From Bacteroidales bacterium (GTDB lineage Bacteria; Bacteroidota; Bacteroidia; Bacteroidales; Muribaculaceae): DNA of 64,000 nucleotides. The stretch is taken from positions 1-64,000 of the forward strand of contig SUXG01000001.1 of assembly GCA_015061085.1 (NCBI GenBank), written 5' to 3'. Shown here in pieces: positions 16,448-24,499 of the stretch (positions within the stretch are counted from its first letter, which is position 1; every line of letters begins with the position of its first letter). Both the position numbers and the translations under genes were made by a program. The notes under the pieces are model-generated. The model did not search any database. It saw nothing but the letters and a program-made list of their open reading frames with translations, and was not told the origin of the DNA.

Positions 16448-17653
16448 ATGAACAAATTTATCCTCTCTGCAGCCGTGGCTTTGGCTATTCCTGCAGCAGC
16501 TTTCGCTGACGACAAGATCGTCAACCCTGACAGCACAGGATTTAAATTTACGGACGTAAAGCTTGTAAAGACTACTCCTGTCAAAGACCAAAACAAGTCT
16601 GGCACATGCTGGTGCTTTGCCGGCAACGCTTTCTTTGAAGACGAAATCCTTCGCACCACAGGCAAAGAAGTCGATCTTTCAGAAATGTTTGTAGTGCGTC
16701 AATGCTACCTCGATAAGGCTATCAAGTATATCCGCATGGGTGGCACTATCAACTTCGCTCAAGGCGGCTCAGGTCTCGACGTGCCATACGTGTGGAAGAA
16801 ATATGGTGCTATGCCTGAAGAAGCATTCGCAGGTCTCAACTATGGCGAAGCTAAGCACAGCCACTACGAAATGTTTGACGTAATGGAAGGCTACCTCAAA
16901 GGCGTGCTTCGCAACGGCAATAAGAAACTCTCTACAGCTTGGCTCACAGGTTTCGAAGCTATCCTCGACGCTTACTTCGGCAAAGTGCCTGAAACATTCG
17001 AATACAACGGTAAGACCTACACTCCTCGCTCTTTCGCTGACGAAATGGGCCTCGACATGGAAGACTATATCCCTGTGACTTCTTGGACTCACCACCCATT
17101 CTACGAAATGTGTCCTGTCGAAGTAGCCGACAACTGGCTCTGGGGTCAATACTACAACGTGAAGTTGGAAGAAATGAAGGAAATCGTTGACAACTCTTTG
17201 GAAAAGGGCTATTCACTCGTGTGGGCTGCCGACGTCAGCGAACCGGGCTTCAAGTGGTATCAAGGCTACGCTCTTCTCCCTGAAGCTAAGAGCGCTGAAA
17301 ATCTCGACGGCTCTGAACTCTCTCGTTGGGTGCAACTCTCTGACAAGGATCGCGAAGCTGAAATGTATGAAATCACAGGTCCTACTAAGGAACAAACTGT
17401 CACTCAAGAATCTCGCCAAATCGGTTTCGATAATCTCGAGACTACCGACGACCACGGCATGACTATCATGGGCAAGGCTGTCGATCAAGAAGGCAACCGC
17501 TACTACAAGGTGAAAAACTCTTGGGATACCAACCAAGTTTACAAAGGTTTCTTCTATACATCAGAACCTTACTTCTTGGCTAAGACTATCAACGTGCTTG
17601 TTCACAAAGATGCTATCCCTGCAGGTATTTTGAAGAAGCTCAACCTTAAGTAA
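16448..17653 (+). CDS. exported C1-family cysteine peptidase (bleomycin hydrolase/PepC type)
   Basis: The 401-residue protein has a clean signal peptide (MNKFILSAAVALAIPAAAFA) and then the papain-clan motifs. The oxyanion Gln48 and nucleophile Cys54 lie in DQNKSGTCWCF, His336 in DDHGMTIMG and Asn357 in VKNSWDTN. Order and spacing match the C1B aminopeptidase group. The export signal is unusual against the cytosolic PepC enzymes but common in Bacteroidetes. Codon choice is strikingly different from most neighbours, with third positions dominated by C, as expected for a highly expressed gene. It is flanked by its own promoter and terminator. Confidence 0.92.
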   Translation: MNKFILSAAVALAIPAAAFADDKIVNPDSTGFKFTDVKLVKTTPVKDQNKSGTCWCFAGNAFFEDEILRTTGKEVDLSEMFVVRQCYLDKAIKYIRMGGTINFAQGGSGLDVPYVWKKYGAMPEEAFAGLNYGEAKHSHYEMFDVMEGYLKGVLRNGNKKLSTAWLTGFEAILDAYFGKVPETFEYNGKTYTPRSFADEMGLDMEDYIPVTSWTHHPFYEMCPVEVADNWLWGQYYNVKLEEMKEIVDNSLEKGYSLVWAADVSEPGFKWYQGYALLPEAKSAENLDGSELSRWVQLSDKDREAEMYEITGPTKEQTVTQESRQIGFDNLETTDDHGMTIMGKAVDQEGNRYYKVKNSWDTNQVYKGFFYTSEPYFLAKTINVLVHKDAIPAGILKKLNLK

Positions 17654-17688
17654 TAGATTCGTAGCATACGATTAGCTCATCAAAGCAT

Positions 17689-17722
17689 AAGGGTCGGAAT
17701 CCACGAGATTTCGACCCTTTTT
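17689..17722 (+). terminator. intrinsic terminator after the C1 peptidase gene
   Basis: Arms AAGGGTCGGAAT (17689-17700) and ATTTCGACCCTT (17708-17719) pair with one G-U, leaving a 7-base loop, and a run of T follows. Confidence 0.8.
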
Positions 17723-17809
17723 ATAATGCCTGAATTGAAAAATTTGCAATCGGAAATACTAATCCATAATAATTTTTACGCTATATAATTAAAGTTGTAA
17801 GAAACTGAG

Positions 17810-17839
17810 TAGGTCGGAAAACTTTCGTCTCCCGACCTA
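17810..17839 (-). terminator. hairpin after the efflux operon
   Basis: TAGGTCGG (17810-17817) and CCGACCTA (17832-17839) form an 8-base stem 23 bases past the stop of the MFS gene. The T tract on the minus strand is weak, so it may only stabilise the 3' end. Confidence 0.45.
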
Positions 17840-17862
17840 TCACTTCTGCTGCTAATCTCCCT

Positions 17863-19485
17863 TTACGACTGCAGTGCTTGGCTGCGTCTGCGCAGTCGGA
17901 AACGCAATTTCATATCGCGACGTATTAACTTATGGATAGCTTTATAGGTCGGCTCAATCACTCTCATCGGACGAATACCACTATATCGCAACATGAGCCC
18001 TATGAGACAGAGTATTGCCAGCATCAGCAACCACCCATAAATCTCCTTCATCGTTTCCAACAAGGATTGCACTTGCACCATTCCATACAATTCACCCAAT
18101 TGAGTGTACGATACCGAAAGCTCTACACCATCCATTCTCTCGCTCAGAAGCATCGAATTACGCGTCATTATCACCTTCATCGCTCGTCCGACAATAGCAT
18201 TGCCTATCGGTGCAGCCAATGCCGCGCTAAACATGTTTTGGAACGACAACCCATGCAAGAATGTGTAAGGAAACGGCAGTCGGGCATTTGCTGTCAGCAT
18301 CATCACTGCCACCATCACATAGCCGGCAGAGCGAGCTATCACAGGAAGATACAACGACTCTTTCGGAAGGTTGTAGTCTATACGAAAATAGAAATATGCC
18401 AAGTAAAAAGCGATGCATGAGAATGCTATTACCAACATTCTCTGATAACTCCACTTTCGACGCGCGAAAGTTTGCCAGGTAAATATGATGCCTATAATGG
18501 TGCCTACTATTGCCACCCAACTCAGTGTCACGGTGTTCAGATGGTCATACCCCAACACATTTTCCATCAAGGCGTGTTCGAAGATGTGGGAAGGAGCCAA
18601 TAGCAAATCCAACACAATTATTATTGCCACACAGATGGGCACAATCGGAATTTTGAAAATACCAAACGAAATATAGGGGTGTCGCAGATAGGTCGAACGC
18701 CACCAGTTCATGCCGAAACTGCCTATCGCCAACAATGTCGCAAACCATATATGGTCGGACTGCCACCAATCGTAATACTCGCCATAGATGCAGATGAAGA
18801 GCACCGACATAGCCGTCGTTCCCCAAAGCAACATGCCGACCCAGTCGATGCCATAAAGTGGCAAACGAGGCATAATCCGTATTCCCTTATAACATACTAT
18901 CACGATTAGGTATATAAGTAGTAACGCGCCGATGATAAACCAGTACATGTAATGCCACGATGCCCACACCGAGAACAAAATGGACGCAATGCCAGTAAGC
19001 TGGATTGTGCTGTTCACCATTAGATAGATGTAGCAAAACCATACGGACATATCACGCTTAGGGGTAATCCACAACTGAATAGTCGAGTTACACTCGTATA
19101 TGGCCCACATACGGAAAAATCCGCTGACAAGACACACTCCCACAAGCACCGGAACGCTACCGGTGTGCATACATATCAGATTGGCTGCTATCAACACCAA
19201 AATGCAACTACCCAACGCCGTCTTCGGTCTGACAGCCCACTTCAAGCGAAACATTATGGCGAAGAATAGTGCCATACCGACAAGTGAGGCATGACCGGCC
19301 ATCATGATGTCTTCTTGAAGCAGTTGTGTCGAGCCTACCATGTCGCTCACTGCAGCAAGATAGACTCCCCCTGTGCAGTTGAACACGATGATAAAGACTA
19401 TCAATAGCCAAGGCTTCAACCACTCGGGAATAAATCTTATCTGAGGGATTGAAAAGGGTTGGTTCGGATTGTGATGATGACCCAT
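17863..19485 (-). CDS. MFS drug efflux permease (EmrB-like)
   Basis: This 540-residue protein has about 14 hydrophobic helices, as in the DHA2 group of the major facilitator superfamily. Its first helix follows IPEWLKPWLLIVFIIVFNCT. It has a basic C-terminal tail (residues about 505-540, rich in Arg). The start codon overlaps the stop of the HlyD-type gene by one base (TAATG), so translation is coupled. Together with the HlyD and TolC homologues it should form a tripartite proton-driven pump across both membranes. The substrate cannot be read from the sequence. Confidence 0.88.
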   Translation of the reverse strand: MGHHHNPNQPFSIPQIRFIPEWLKPWLLIVFIIVFNCTGGVYLAAVSDMVGSTQLLQEDIMMAGHASLVGMALFFAIMFRLKWAVRPKTALGSCILVLIAANLICMHTGSVPVLVGVCLVSGFFRMWAIYECNSTIQLWITPKRDMSVWFCYIYLMVNSTIQLTGIASILFSVWASWHYMYWFIIGALLLIYLIVIVCYKGIRIMPRLPLYGIDWVGMLLWGTTAMSVLFICIYGEYYDWWQSDHIWFATLLAIGSFGMNWWRSTYLRHPYISFGIFKIPIVPICVAIIIVLDLLLAPSHIFEHALMENVLGYDHLNTVTLSWVAIVGTIIGIIFTWQTFARRKWSYQRMLVIAFSCIAFYLAYFYFRIDYNLPKESLYLPVIARSAGYVMVAVMMLTANARLPFPYTFLHGLSFQNMFSAALAAPIGNAIVGRAMKVIMTRNSMLLSERMDGVELSVSYTQLGELYGMVQVQSLLETMKEIYGWLLMLAILCLIGLMLRYSGIRPMRVIEPTYKAIHKLIRRDMKLRFRLRRRSQALQS

Positions 19486-20519
19486 TAATACAACACTTTA
19501 CATTCTACATTCATGCCTGCTCTTACTCGAGTCATCGCTTCCGCGTCGTTGTCCTTGTCAAAGTCGATGCGGATAGGTATGCGTTGCTCGATTTTTACGA
19601 AGTTGCCCGACGAATTGTCTTGAGGCATAAGCGAGAAGCTTGAGCCCGTAGCACGCGAAACAGAACGAACAATCCCCTTGAACGTATGACCGGGGACGGC
19701 ATCAACCTCGATTTCCACCTCACAACCCTCCGTGATGTTGGCGGTCTGTGTCTCTTTGTAATTAGCCACAATCCACTTGTCTTCAGAGTCAACGATATCG
19801 ACAAGCGTTTGGCCTGGCTGAATAAGCTGCCCTTCTTGAATCTTTTTACAGCCCATGTATCCATCACAAGGGGCCAATATTACGGTGTATGAGAGGTTTA
19901 GACGAGCCAATTCCAAAGCCGCTTCAGCCAACTTGATACCCGCTTCGTTCTGTCCCAAACGAGTGTTCTGTTCGCGACCCACCGACTGCACACTCTCCTT
20001 CTGACGGCTAAGCATTTCAAATCGAGCTTTAGCTGCCAAGTATGCCGTATTCATGTCGTCATACTGCTGGCGTGTCACGGCGTTCTGCTCATACAATGCA
20101 CTGAATCGTTGATAGTTACGCTCGGCATTTTCGAGATGTATGCGTGCCTCTTCGATGCTCGCATCTGTCACTGTGAGATTGCTCTGCGTAGTCGAAATCA
20201 CATTGTGCATTGCATCTTTGCCTGTGCGTGCATTTGCCAAATTTGCTTCAGCCTGTGCCACCATGTAGCGATACTCTGCATCCTCGATGATGACGAGCGT
20301 ATCACCCTTCGACACCTTGGCATACTCTTCAAACCTCACCTCCTTGATATATCCCTGCACGCGAGAATTCACAGGCACTATGAGCTGCTTAACTTGTGCA
20401 TTCTCAGTAAACTCTACATCGCCCAAGTGAACAAATTTTTCACACACCCACAAAATGGCTCCGAGTAGCAAAACACAAGCCACAATGTTGTAAATCAATT
20501 TCTTAGTCTTTTTTGTCAT
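19485..20519 (-). CDS. HlyD/EmrA-family membrane fusion protein
   Basis: The 344-residue adaptor has a cytoplasmic start MTKKTKK, one membrane helix (about 9-28) and the split biotinyl-lipoyl halves flanking a long helical hairpin. The first half is VNSRVQGYIKEVRFEEYAKVSKGDTL and the second is APCDGYMGCKKIQEGQLIQPGQTL. The beta-barrel domain follows up to the C-terminus. This is the layout of EmrA. It lies between the TolC-like gene (13 bases upstream) and the MFS permease gene and should bridge them physically. Confidence 0.92.
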   Translation of the reverse strand: MTKKTKKLIYNIVACVLLLGAILWVCEKFVHLGDVEFTENAQVKQLIVPVNSRVQGYIKEVRFEEYAKVSKGDTLVIIEDAEYRYMVAQAEANLANARTGKDAMHNVISTTQSNLTVTDASIEEARIHLENAERNYQRFSALYEQNAVTRQQYDDMNTAYLAAKARFEMLSRQKESVQSVGREQNTRLGQNEAGIKLAEAALELARLNLSYTVILAPCDGYMGCKKIQEGQLIQPGQTLVDIVDSEDKWIVANYKETQTANITEGCEVEIEVDAVPGHTFKGIVRSVSRATGSSFSLMPQDNSSGNFVKIEQRIPIRIDFDKDNDAEAMTRVRAGMNVECKVLY

Positions 20520-20532
20520 GATATAATATGTT

Positions 20533-21846
20533 TTATAAATTTCCTGATGTATTTTTTAGTTTATAGTAGTTGAATACCACGTTAATACGAGCATTGGCCA
20601 ACTGCAACTCTGCATCGAGCAACTGATTGGATGCGTCGAGCATATCGGTGACGAGTGCCACATCGTTGCGATAGCGATTTTCAATCACAGCATAGTTTTC
20701 TTCGGCAAGTTGCACACTCTTTTCCAACGTAGCCACTTCGTCGAAGGCTTCCAAATACTTTGTGTAATCGGCTTGCACGGCAAGCGATGTCTGCTCCGCG
20801 ACCTCCTCTTGATGGCTGCGACTCAACATTGTACGATAACGAGCTTGCTTTACACTCTTGTTTGCCTTGTAGAGCGATGAAAGTTTGAATGAGACTCCCA
20901 CACCGACATACCAGTAGTTGAAATTCTTATTGATTACAGGCACCTCGATAGTAATCGGACCATCAAAATTGTTGGCTGCAACAAGAGCTATCTTCGGAAG
21001 TCGTTCCGAGTGAGCCAGTTTTTCGCCACATTCTCCCATTTCGATCGCCAACGCCGACTGCTTCAAGGCATGAGCTTCAGTCTGAGCCAATTGTTGCCAA
21101 TAGTTCATGCCCTCCGTAGGAATTGAATGATTGAGAAGAGTGGTATCAGGTAAAATTCGGGTATCGGCCGGCAATCCCAACATTGTCACAAGGTCATAGT
21201 TGAGAATTTCCACTGAATTTTCCACACGACGACGGGCAAGCTCAAGGTTTTTGAGTTGCAACTCATAGCGTGTGATGTCATTCTTCAGAGCCACCCCGGC
21301 AGCATTACGAGCCTTGGTGTCTTCGATGACCACCTTTGCCAATTCGATGCTGTGGTTATAGACCTCCAAAGCATTGTGAAGTTTGTAGAGGTCGAGATAA
21401 AACCCTGTAAGCATAAATCGGACGCGAGAGCGAGTCGCTTCTCGATTGATACCGGCCATTTCCTCGTTGAGTTTTGCCATTGCCACACTATTGGTCACAG
21501 CGCCTCCACCATAAATCAACTGAGTGACTTGAACGGCAAAGTTATTGCCGAAATGTGGCATCTTGACACACTGAGTATTGGAAAAATTTCTGTCTGTCAG
21601 ACACCCGTTGCCGAGATAACTTGCCGACAACGATAGGTCAATATCAGGCAGGTAACCGTTTTTAGCCACTTTGACTCCCTGCTGCGCCTCGACGACCGCA
21701 GCATCTTCGACTTTCAACGCTTTGCTATTTTCATCAGCCAGAGCATACATCTGCTCCAACGTCAGCACATAAGATTCTTGGGCATAGCTACCCTCAGCCC
21801 ATAATGATGCACACAGCACCATTATGAACAAATGTACTTTGCTCAT
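20533..21846 (-). CDS. TolC-family outer membrane efflux protein
   Basis: The 437-residue protein has a signal peptide (cleavage near AEGSYA) and two repeated long-helix regions typical of outer membrane efflux proteins. LTLEQMYALADENSKALKVEDA opens the first, and the closing helices include DEVATLEKSVQLAEENYAVIENRY. It is first in the operon with the adaptor and MFS genes. A -7 element about 180 bases upstream (22026-22033) probably drives all three. Confidence 0.92.
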   Translation of the reverse strand: MSKVHLFIMVLCASLWAEGSYAQESYVLTLEQMYALADENSKALKVEDAAVVEAQQGVKVAKNGYLPDIDLSLSASYLGNGCLTDRNFSNTQCVKMPHFGNNFAVQVTQLIYGGGAVTNSVAMAKLNEEMAGINREATRSRVRFMLTGFYLDLYKLHNALEVYNHSIELAKVVIEDTKARNAAGVALKNDITRYELQLKNLELARRRVENSVEILNYDLVTMLGLPADTRILPDTTLLNHSIPTEGMNYWQQLAQTEAHALKQSALAIEMGECGEKLAHSERLPKIALVAANNFDGPITIEVPVINKNFNYWYVGVGVSFKLSSLYKANKSVKQARYRTMLSRSHQEEVAEQTSLAVQADYTKYLEAFDEVATLEKSVQLAEENYAVIENRYRNDVALVTDMLDASNQLLDAELQLANARINVVFNYYKLKNTSGNL

Positions 21847-22025
21847 ACAATTATAAATATTTGATTAATGATTTAGAAAAAGAAAGAGATGCCGATCACA
21901 CTCACATCTCCCAATTTGTAGAGATGTTATGATGATAAGGAATGTAAATATACGATGATGAAATGTAGTAGTGTATGTTTATTTCTGCGTTCATAGTGGC
22001 GAAGAACTTTGTGCTCTTCAGAGTG

Positions 22026-22033
22026 CAAAGTTA
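22026..22033 (-). promoter_or_regulatory. candidate promoter of the efflux operon
   Basis: The minus strand reads TAACTTTG here, a -7 consensus match, leaving a leader of about 170 bases before the TolC-like start codon. No TTTG is visible at the usual -33 distance. Confidence 0.4.
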
Positions 22034-22122
22034 CGAAAAAATAGCAAAACATTGACTTGCTTATTAAATAAAAATTTATTTTGAAATTAGCATATACTCA
22101 TTTATAGGCTATTCATATCGCG

Positions 22123-22281
22123 GCTGCACTCGGCATAAGCAAAATCTAAAAACTGCGTTTTTTATTTTGCTCTCTGCCCTCATTTGCTTAACTTTGACTG
22201 CGTCCAAGTTAGGCTGCACTCGGCATAAACCAAATTGAAACAAGTTTCATTTGGTATTCTGCTCTCGTTTGCTTAACTTTG
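22123..22281 (+). repeat. modular promoter repeat, copy A (two units)
   Basis: Two tandem units each consist of the flank CTGCACTCGGCATAA, a palindromic core, the flank CTGCNCTCGTTTGC (degenerate in unit 1) and TTAACTTTG. Unit 1 has the core with arms GCAAAAT/ATTTTGC and a -33/-7 pair TTTG 22166-22169 and TAACTTTG 22189-22196 (spacing 19). Unit 2 has the core with arms ACCAAATTGAAAC/GTTTCATTTGGT, TTTG 22250-22253 and TAACTTTG 22274-22281 (spacing 20). The last promoter lies 42 bases before the cytidylyltransferase-fusion start. Near-identical DNA occurs at 35244-35425, and inverted relatives are at 25722, 31862 and 61806. Confidence 0.85.
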
Positions 22282-22323
22282 CCAAATAAATATGCAATAC
22301 CGAACAAAAATCAGAATATAGTT

Positions 22324-23676
22324 ATGAAAAAGGTAATAACTTACGGTACATACGATCTTTTGCATCAAGGTCATATCAATCTTTTGCGACGCGCAAAGGA
22401 GCTTGGAGATTATTTGATCGTCGGCGTGACAAATGATAATTTCGATCGCGAACGTGGCAAGCTCAATGTCAGAAATAATGTCATTGAGCGTGTAGATGCT
22501 GTCAGGGCAACAGGTCTTGTCGATCAAATTATTATTGAGGATTATGTCGGTCAGAAAATTGACGATATTCTAAAGTATGAAGTCGATATTTTTGCTATCG
22601 GCTCGGATTGGCTTGGTAAGTTTGACTATTTGAATGAATTTTGTGAGGTGGTTTATCTTCCTCGCACAGAGGGTATCTCATCGACAATGCTTCGTGCCGA
22701 AAGCGATTTGACGGTCAATATAGGCGTTGTCGGTTGTGGTCGCATTGCCGAGCGTTTTGTGCCGGAGGCTAAGGTGGTCACTGCGGCATCGATTAAGGCT
22801 CTTTATGATGTCAATGTTGATGCAGCTAAGGCTTTGGCTGAAAAACATTCTGTGGAGGTTGTCGCAGAATCGTTTGAGTCGTTGGTGGAAATGTGTGATG
22901 CTGTCTATATAGCGACACCCCACCTTTGCCATTATGAGCAGACAAAATATGCTCTTGAGCGAGGCAAACACGTTTTGTGTGAGACACCGTTGGTGCTCAA
23001 TGGCGATCAAGCGGCAGAACTTTATGCGTTGGCAGAAGAAAAGGGCGTAGTGCTTTTGGAGGCAAACAAGACAGCTTATTGCCCGGCGTTCAATCACCTT
23101 ATTACGCTTGTCAAGAGTGGCTTGATTGGCGATGTGGTGGGCATCGATGCTTCTGTGTCGAAGCTTTGGAGCGAAGAAGAGTTGGCGCGTGAGTTGGACC
23201 CTGAGCAAGCCGGCGGTTCGCTCTACGAAATGGGTTCTTACCCATTGTTGCCTATCATAAAACTACTTGGTACAGAGCATCGTAACATCAACATCTACAG
23301 CCGAATGAATGAAAATGGTGTCGATGTGTATTCTCGTGGCATAATGCTTTACGACAATGCTGTAAGTTCGTTTCAGCTCGGTCTCGGAGTGAAAACCGAG
23401 GGCAATCTTGTGATTTCCGGCACTCAAGGTTATGCTTATGTGCCGTCGCCATGGTGGAAGACCGACTATTTCGAACTTCGTTACGAAGATCAGAACAAGA
23501 ATAAAAAATATTTCTATAAATGGGATGAGCCTGGATTGCGTTATGAAATCCAAGAGTTTGTCTCTTGTATAGTCAACAATCGTCGTTACTCATCGCGTCT
23601 TACACAGAAAGAAAGCATCTGCATGGCGCGTGTGATGCAGCAATTTGGTGAACGTAAAAATTTCTTTGAGTTATGA
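22324..23676 (+). CDS. TagD-like cytidylyltransferase fused to Gfo/Idh/MocA dehydrogenase
   Basis: Residues 1-127 are a glycerol-3-phosphate cytidylyltransferase-type domain: GTYDLLHQGHINLL with H14xGH17, GSDWLGKF and R114TEGISST. Residues 130-450 are an NAD(P)-dependent oxidoreductase of the Gfo/Idh/MocA family, opening with the Rossmann motif GVVGCGR (134-140). The usual catalytic EKP motif reads E220-T-P, so the lysine is missing. I placed the start at ATG 22324; an in-frame TTG at 22279 lies inside the promoter. A fused enzyme making a CDP-activated polyol, in the way Bcs1 joins ribitol-phosphate reductase and cytidylyltransferase, is plausible. Substrate identity is unknown. Confidence 0.88.
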   Translation: MKKVITYGTYDLLHQGHINLLRRAKELGDYLIVGVTNDNFDRERGKLNVRNNVIERVDAVRATGLVDQIIIEDYVGQKIDDILKYEVDIFAIGSDWLGKFDYLNEFCEVVYLPRTEGISSTMLRAESDLTVNIGVVGCGRIAERFVPEAKVVTAASIKALYDVNVDAAKALAEKHSVEVVAESFESLVEMCDAVYIATPHLCHYEQTKYALERGKHVLCETPLVLNGDQAAELYALAEEKGVVLLEANKTAYCPAFNHLITLVKSGLIGDVVGIDASVSKLWSEEELARELDPEQAGGSLYEMGSYPLLPIIKLLGTEHRNINIYSRMNENGVDVYSRGIMLYDNAVSSFQLGLGVKTEGNLVISGTQGYAYVPSPWWKTDYFELRYEDQNKNKKYFYKWDEPGLRYEIQEFVSCIVNNRRYSSRLTQKESICMARVMQQFGERKNFFEL

Positions 23677-24407
23677 GAAAAGCATTAGTGGTTGGTGGTG
23701 CCAACGGAATTGGTCTGTCGATAGCAACTCTTTTGGCTGCCGACAGCAGATTTGAAAAGGTATATATCGTGGATCGTGCCAATGTGGCAGAAGAATTTGT
23801 GCATCCTAAATTTGAGTGTCATAATTTCGACCTTTGTTCGGAAGACTATAGTTTCTTCGATAAATTTTCTGACATCGATACGTTGATGATTACAGCCGGA
23901 TTTGGCAGATTGGCGCATTTTGCTGATATTGATGAGGCTCATATCATCAATAGTTTCAACGTCAACACGACAGCCGTTGTGCGCCTGATACATCATTTCT
24001 ACTCAAAGATAAGTGCTAAGGAAGATTTCTTCACAGCAGTGATGGGAAGTATTGCCGGATTTATGTCGTCGCCTCTGTTTGCTGTCTATGGTGCGAGCAA
24101 GGCTGCATTGAAGATTTTTATCGAAAGTGTAAACGTAGAGCTTGAAATGGCGGGCACGACAAATCGTATTCTCAACGTATCGCCGGGTTCTATCAAAGGC
24201 ACAGCTTTCTATAATGGAAAAAACGACTTGTCGTTGACCGAAGGTCTTGCACGCGACATTATCAGTCGTATGGAGGCGAAAGATGACCTTTTCATCCCGA
24301 TGTATGACGAAGTGTTCAAAGAAGTATTGGCGCGTTATGCTGCTGATTTTCGTGCAGAAGGGCGTCACTCCTACGAGTATAAAATGCAAAGCGGTAGAAT
24401 AAAATAA
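23673..24407 (+). CDS. short-chain dehydrogenase/reductase
   Basis: The 244-residue protein has the SDR cofactor motif GGANGIG (8-14) and the active-site YGASK, preceded by a serine in MGSIAG. It starts inside the stop of the cytidylyltransferase fusion gene (ATGA overlap), so the two are coupled and probably act on the same polyol or sugar intermediate. Such a reductase could supply the missing reduction step if the fused dehydrogenase is inactive. That division of labour is inference. Confidence 0.9.
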   Translation: MRKALVVGGANGIGLSIATLLAADSRFEKVYIVDRANVAEEFVHPKFECHNFDLCSEDYSFFDKFSDIDTLMITAGFGRLAHFADIDEAHIINSFNVNTTAVVRLIHHFYSKISAKEDFFTAVMGSIAGFMSSPLFAVYGASKAALKIFIESVNVELEMAGTTNRILNVSPGSIKGTAFYNGKNDLSLTEGLARDIISRMEAKDDLFIPMYDEVFKEVLARYAADFRAEGRHSYEYKMQSGRIK

Positions 24408-24439
24408 CCACGTAGAGTATATACTGAAAACGCATAGAG

Positions 24440-24471
24440 ATAAAGCTGCTCACGCTGATGAGTGGCTTTAT
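24440..24471. terminator. bidirectional terminator between convergent genes
   Basis: ATAAAGC (24440-24446) pairs with GCTTTAT (24465-24471), and inner CTCA/TGAG bases extend the stem. It sits between the SDR gene and the convergent TagF-like gene. Confidence 0.65.
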
Positions 24472-24499
24472 TTGTTCAGTAGATTTTGTAATGCCGGAT

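Noticed and set aside
22123..22281. CRISPR array
   Set aside because: The flank-core-flank pattern superficially resembles repeat and spacer, but cores are palindromic, reused between loci and tied to promoters, and there are no cas genes.
22279..22323. Upstream TTG start for the cytidylyltransferase fusion
   Set aside because: The TTG is part of the TAACTTTG promoter element, and the TagD-like domain begins properly at ATG 22324.
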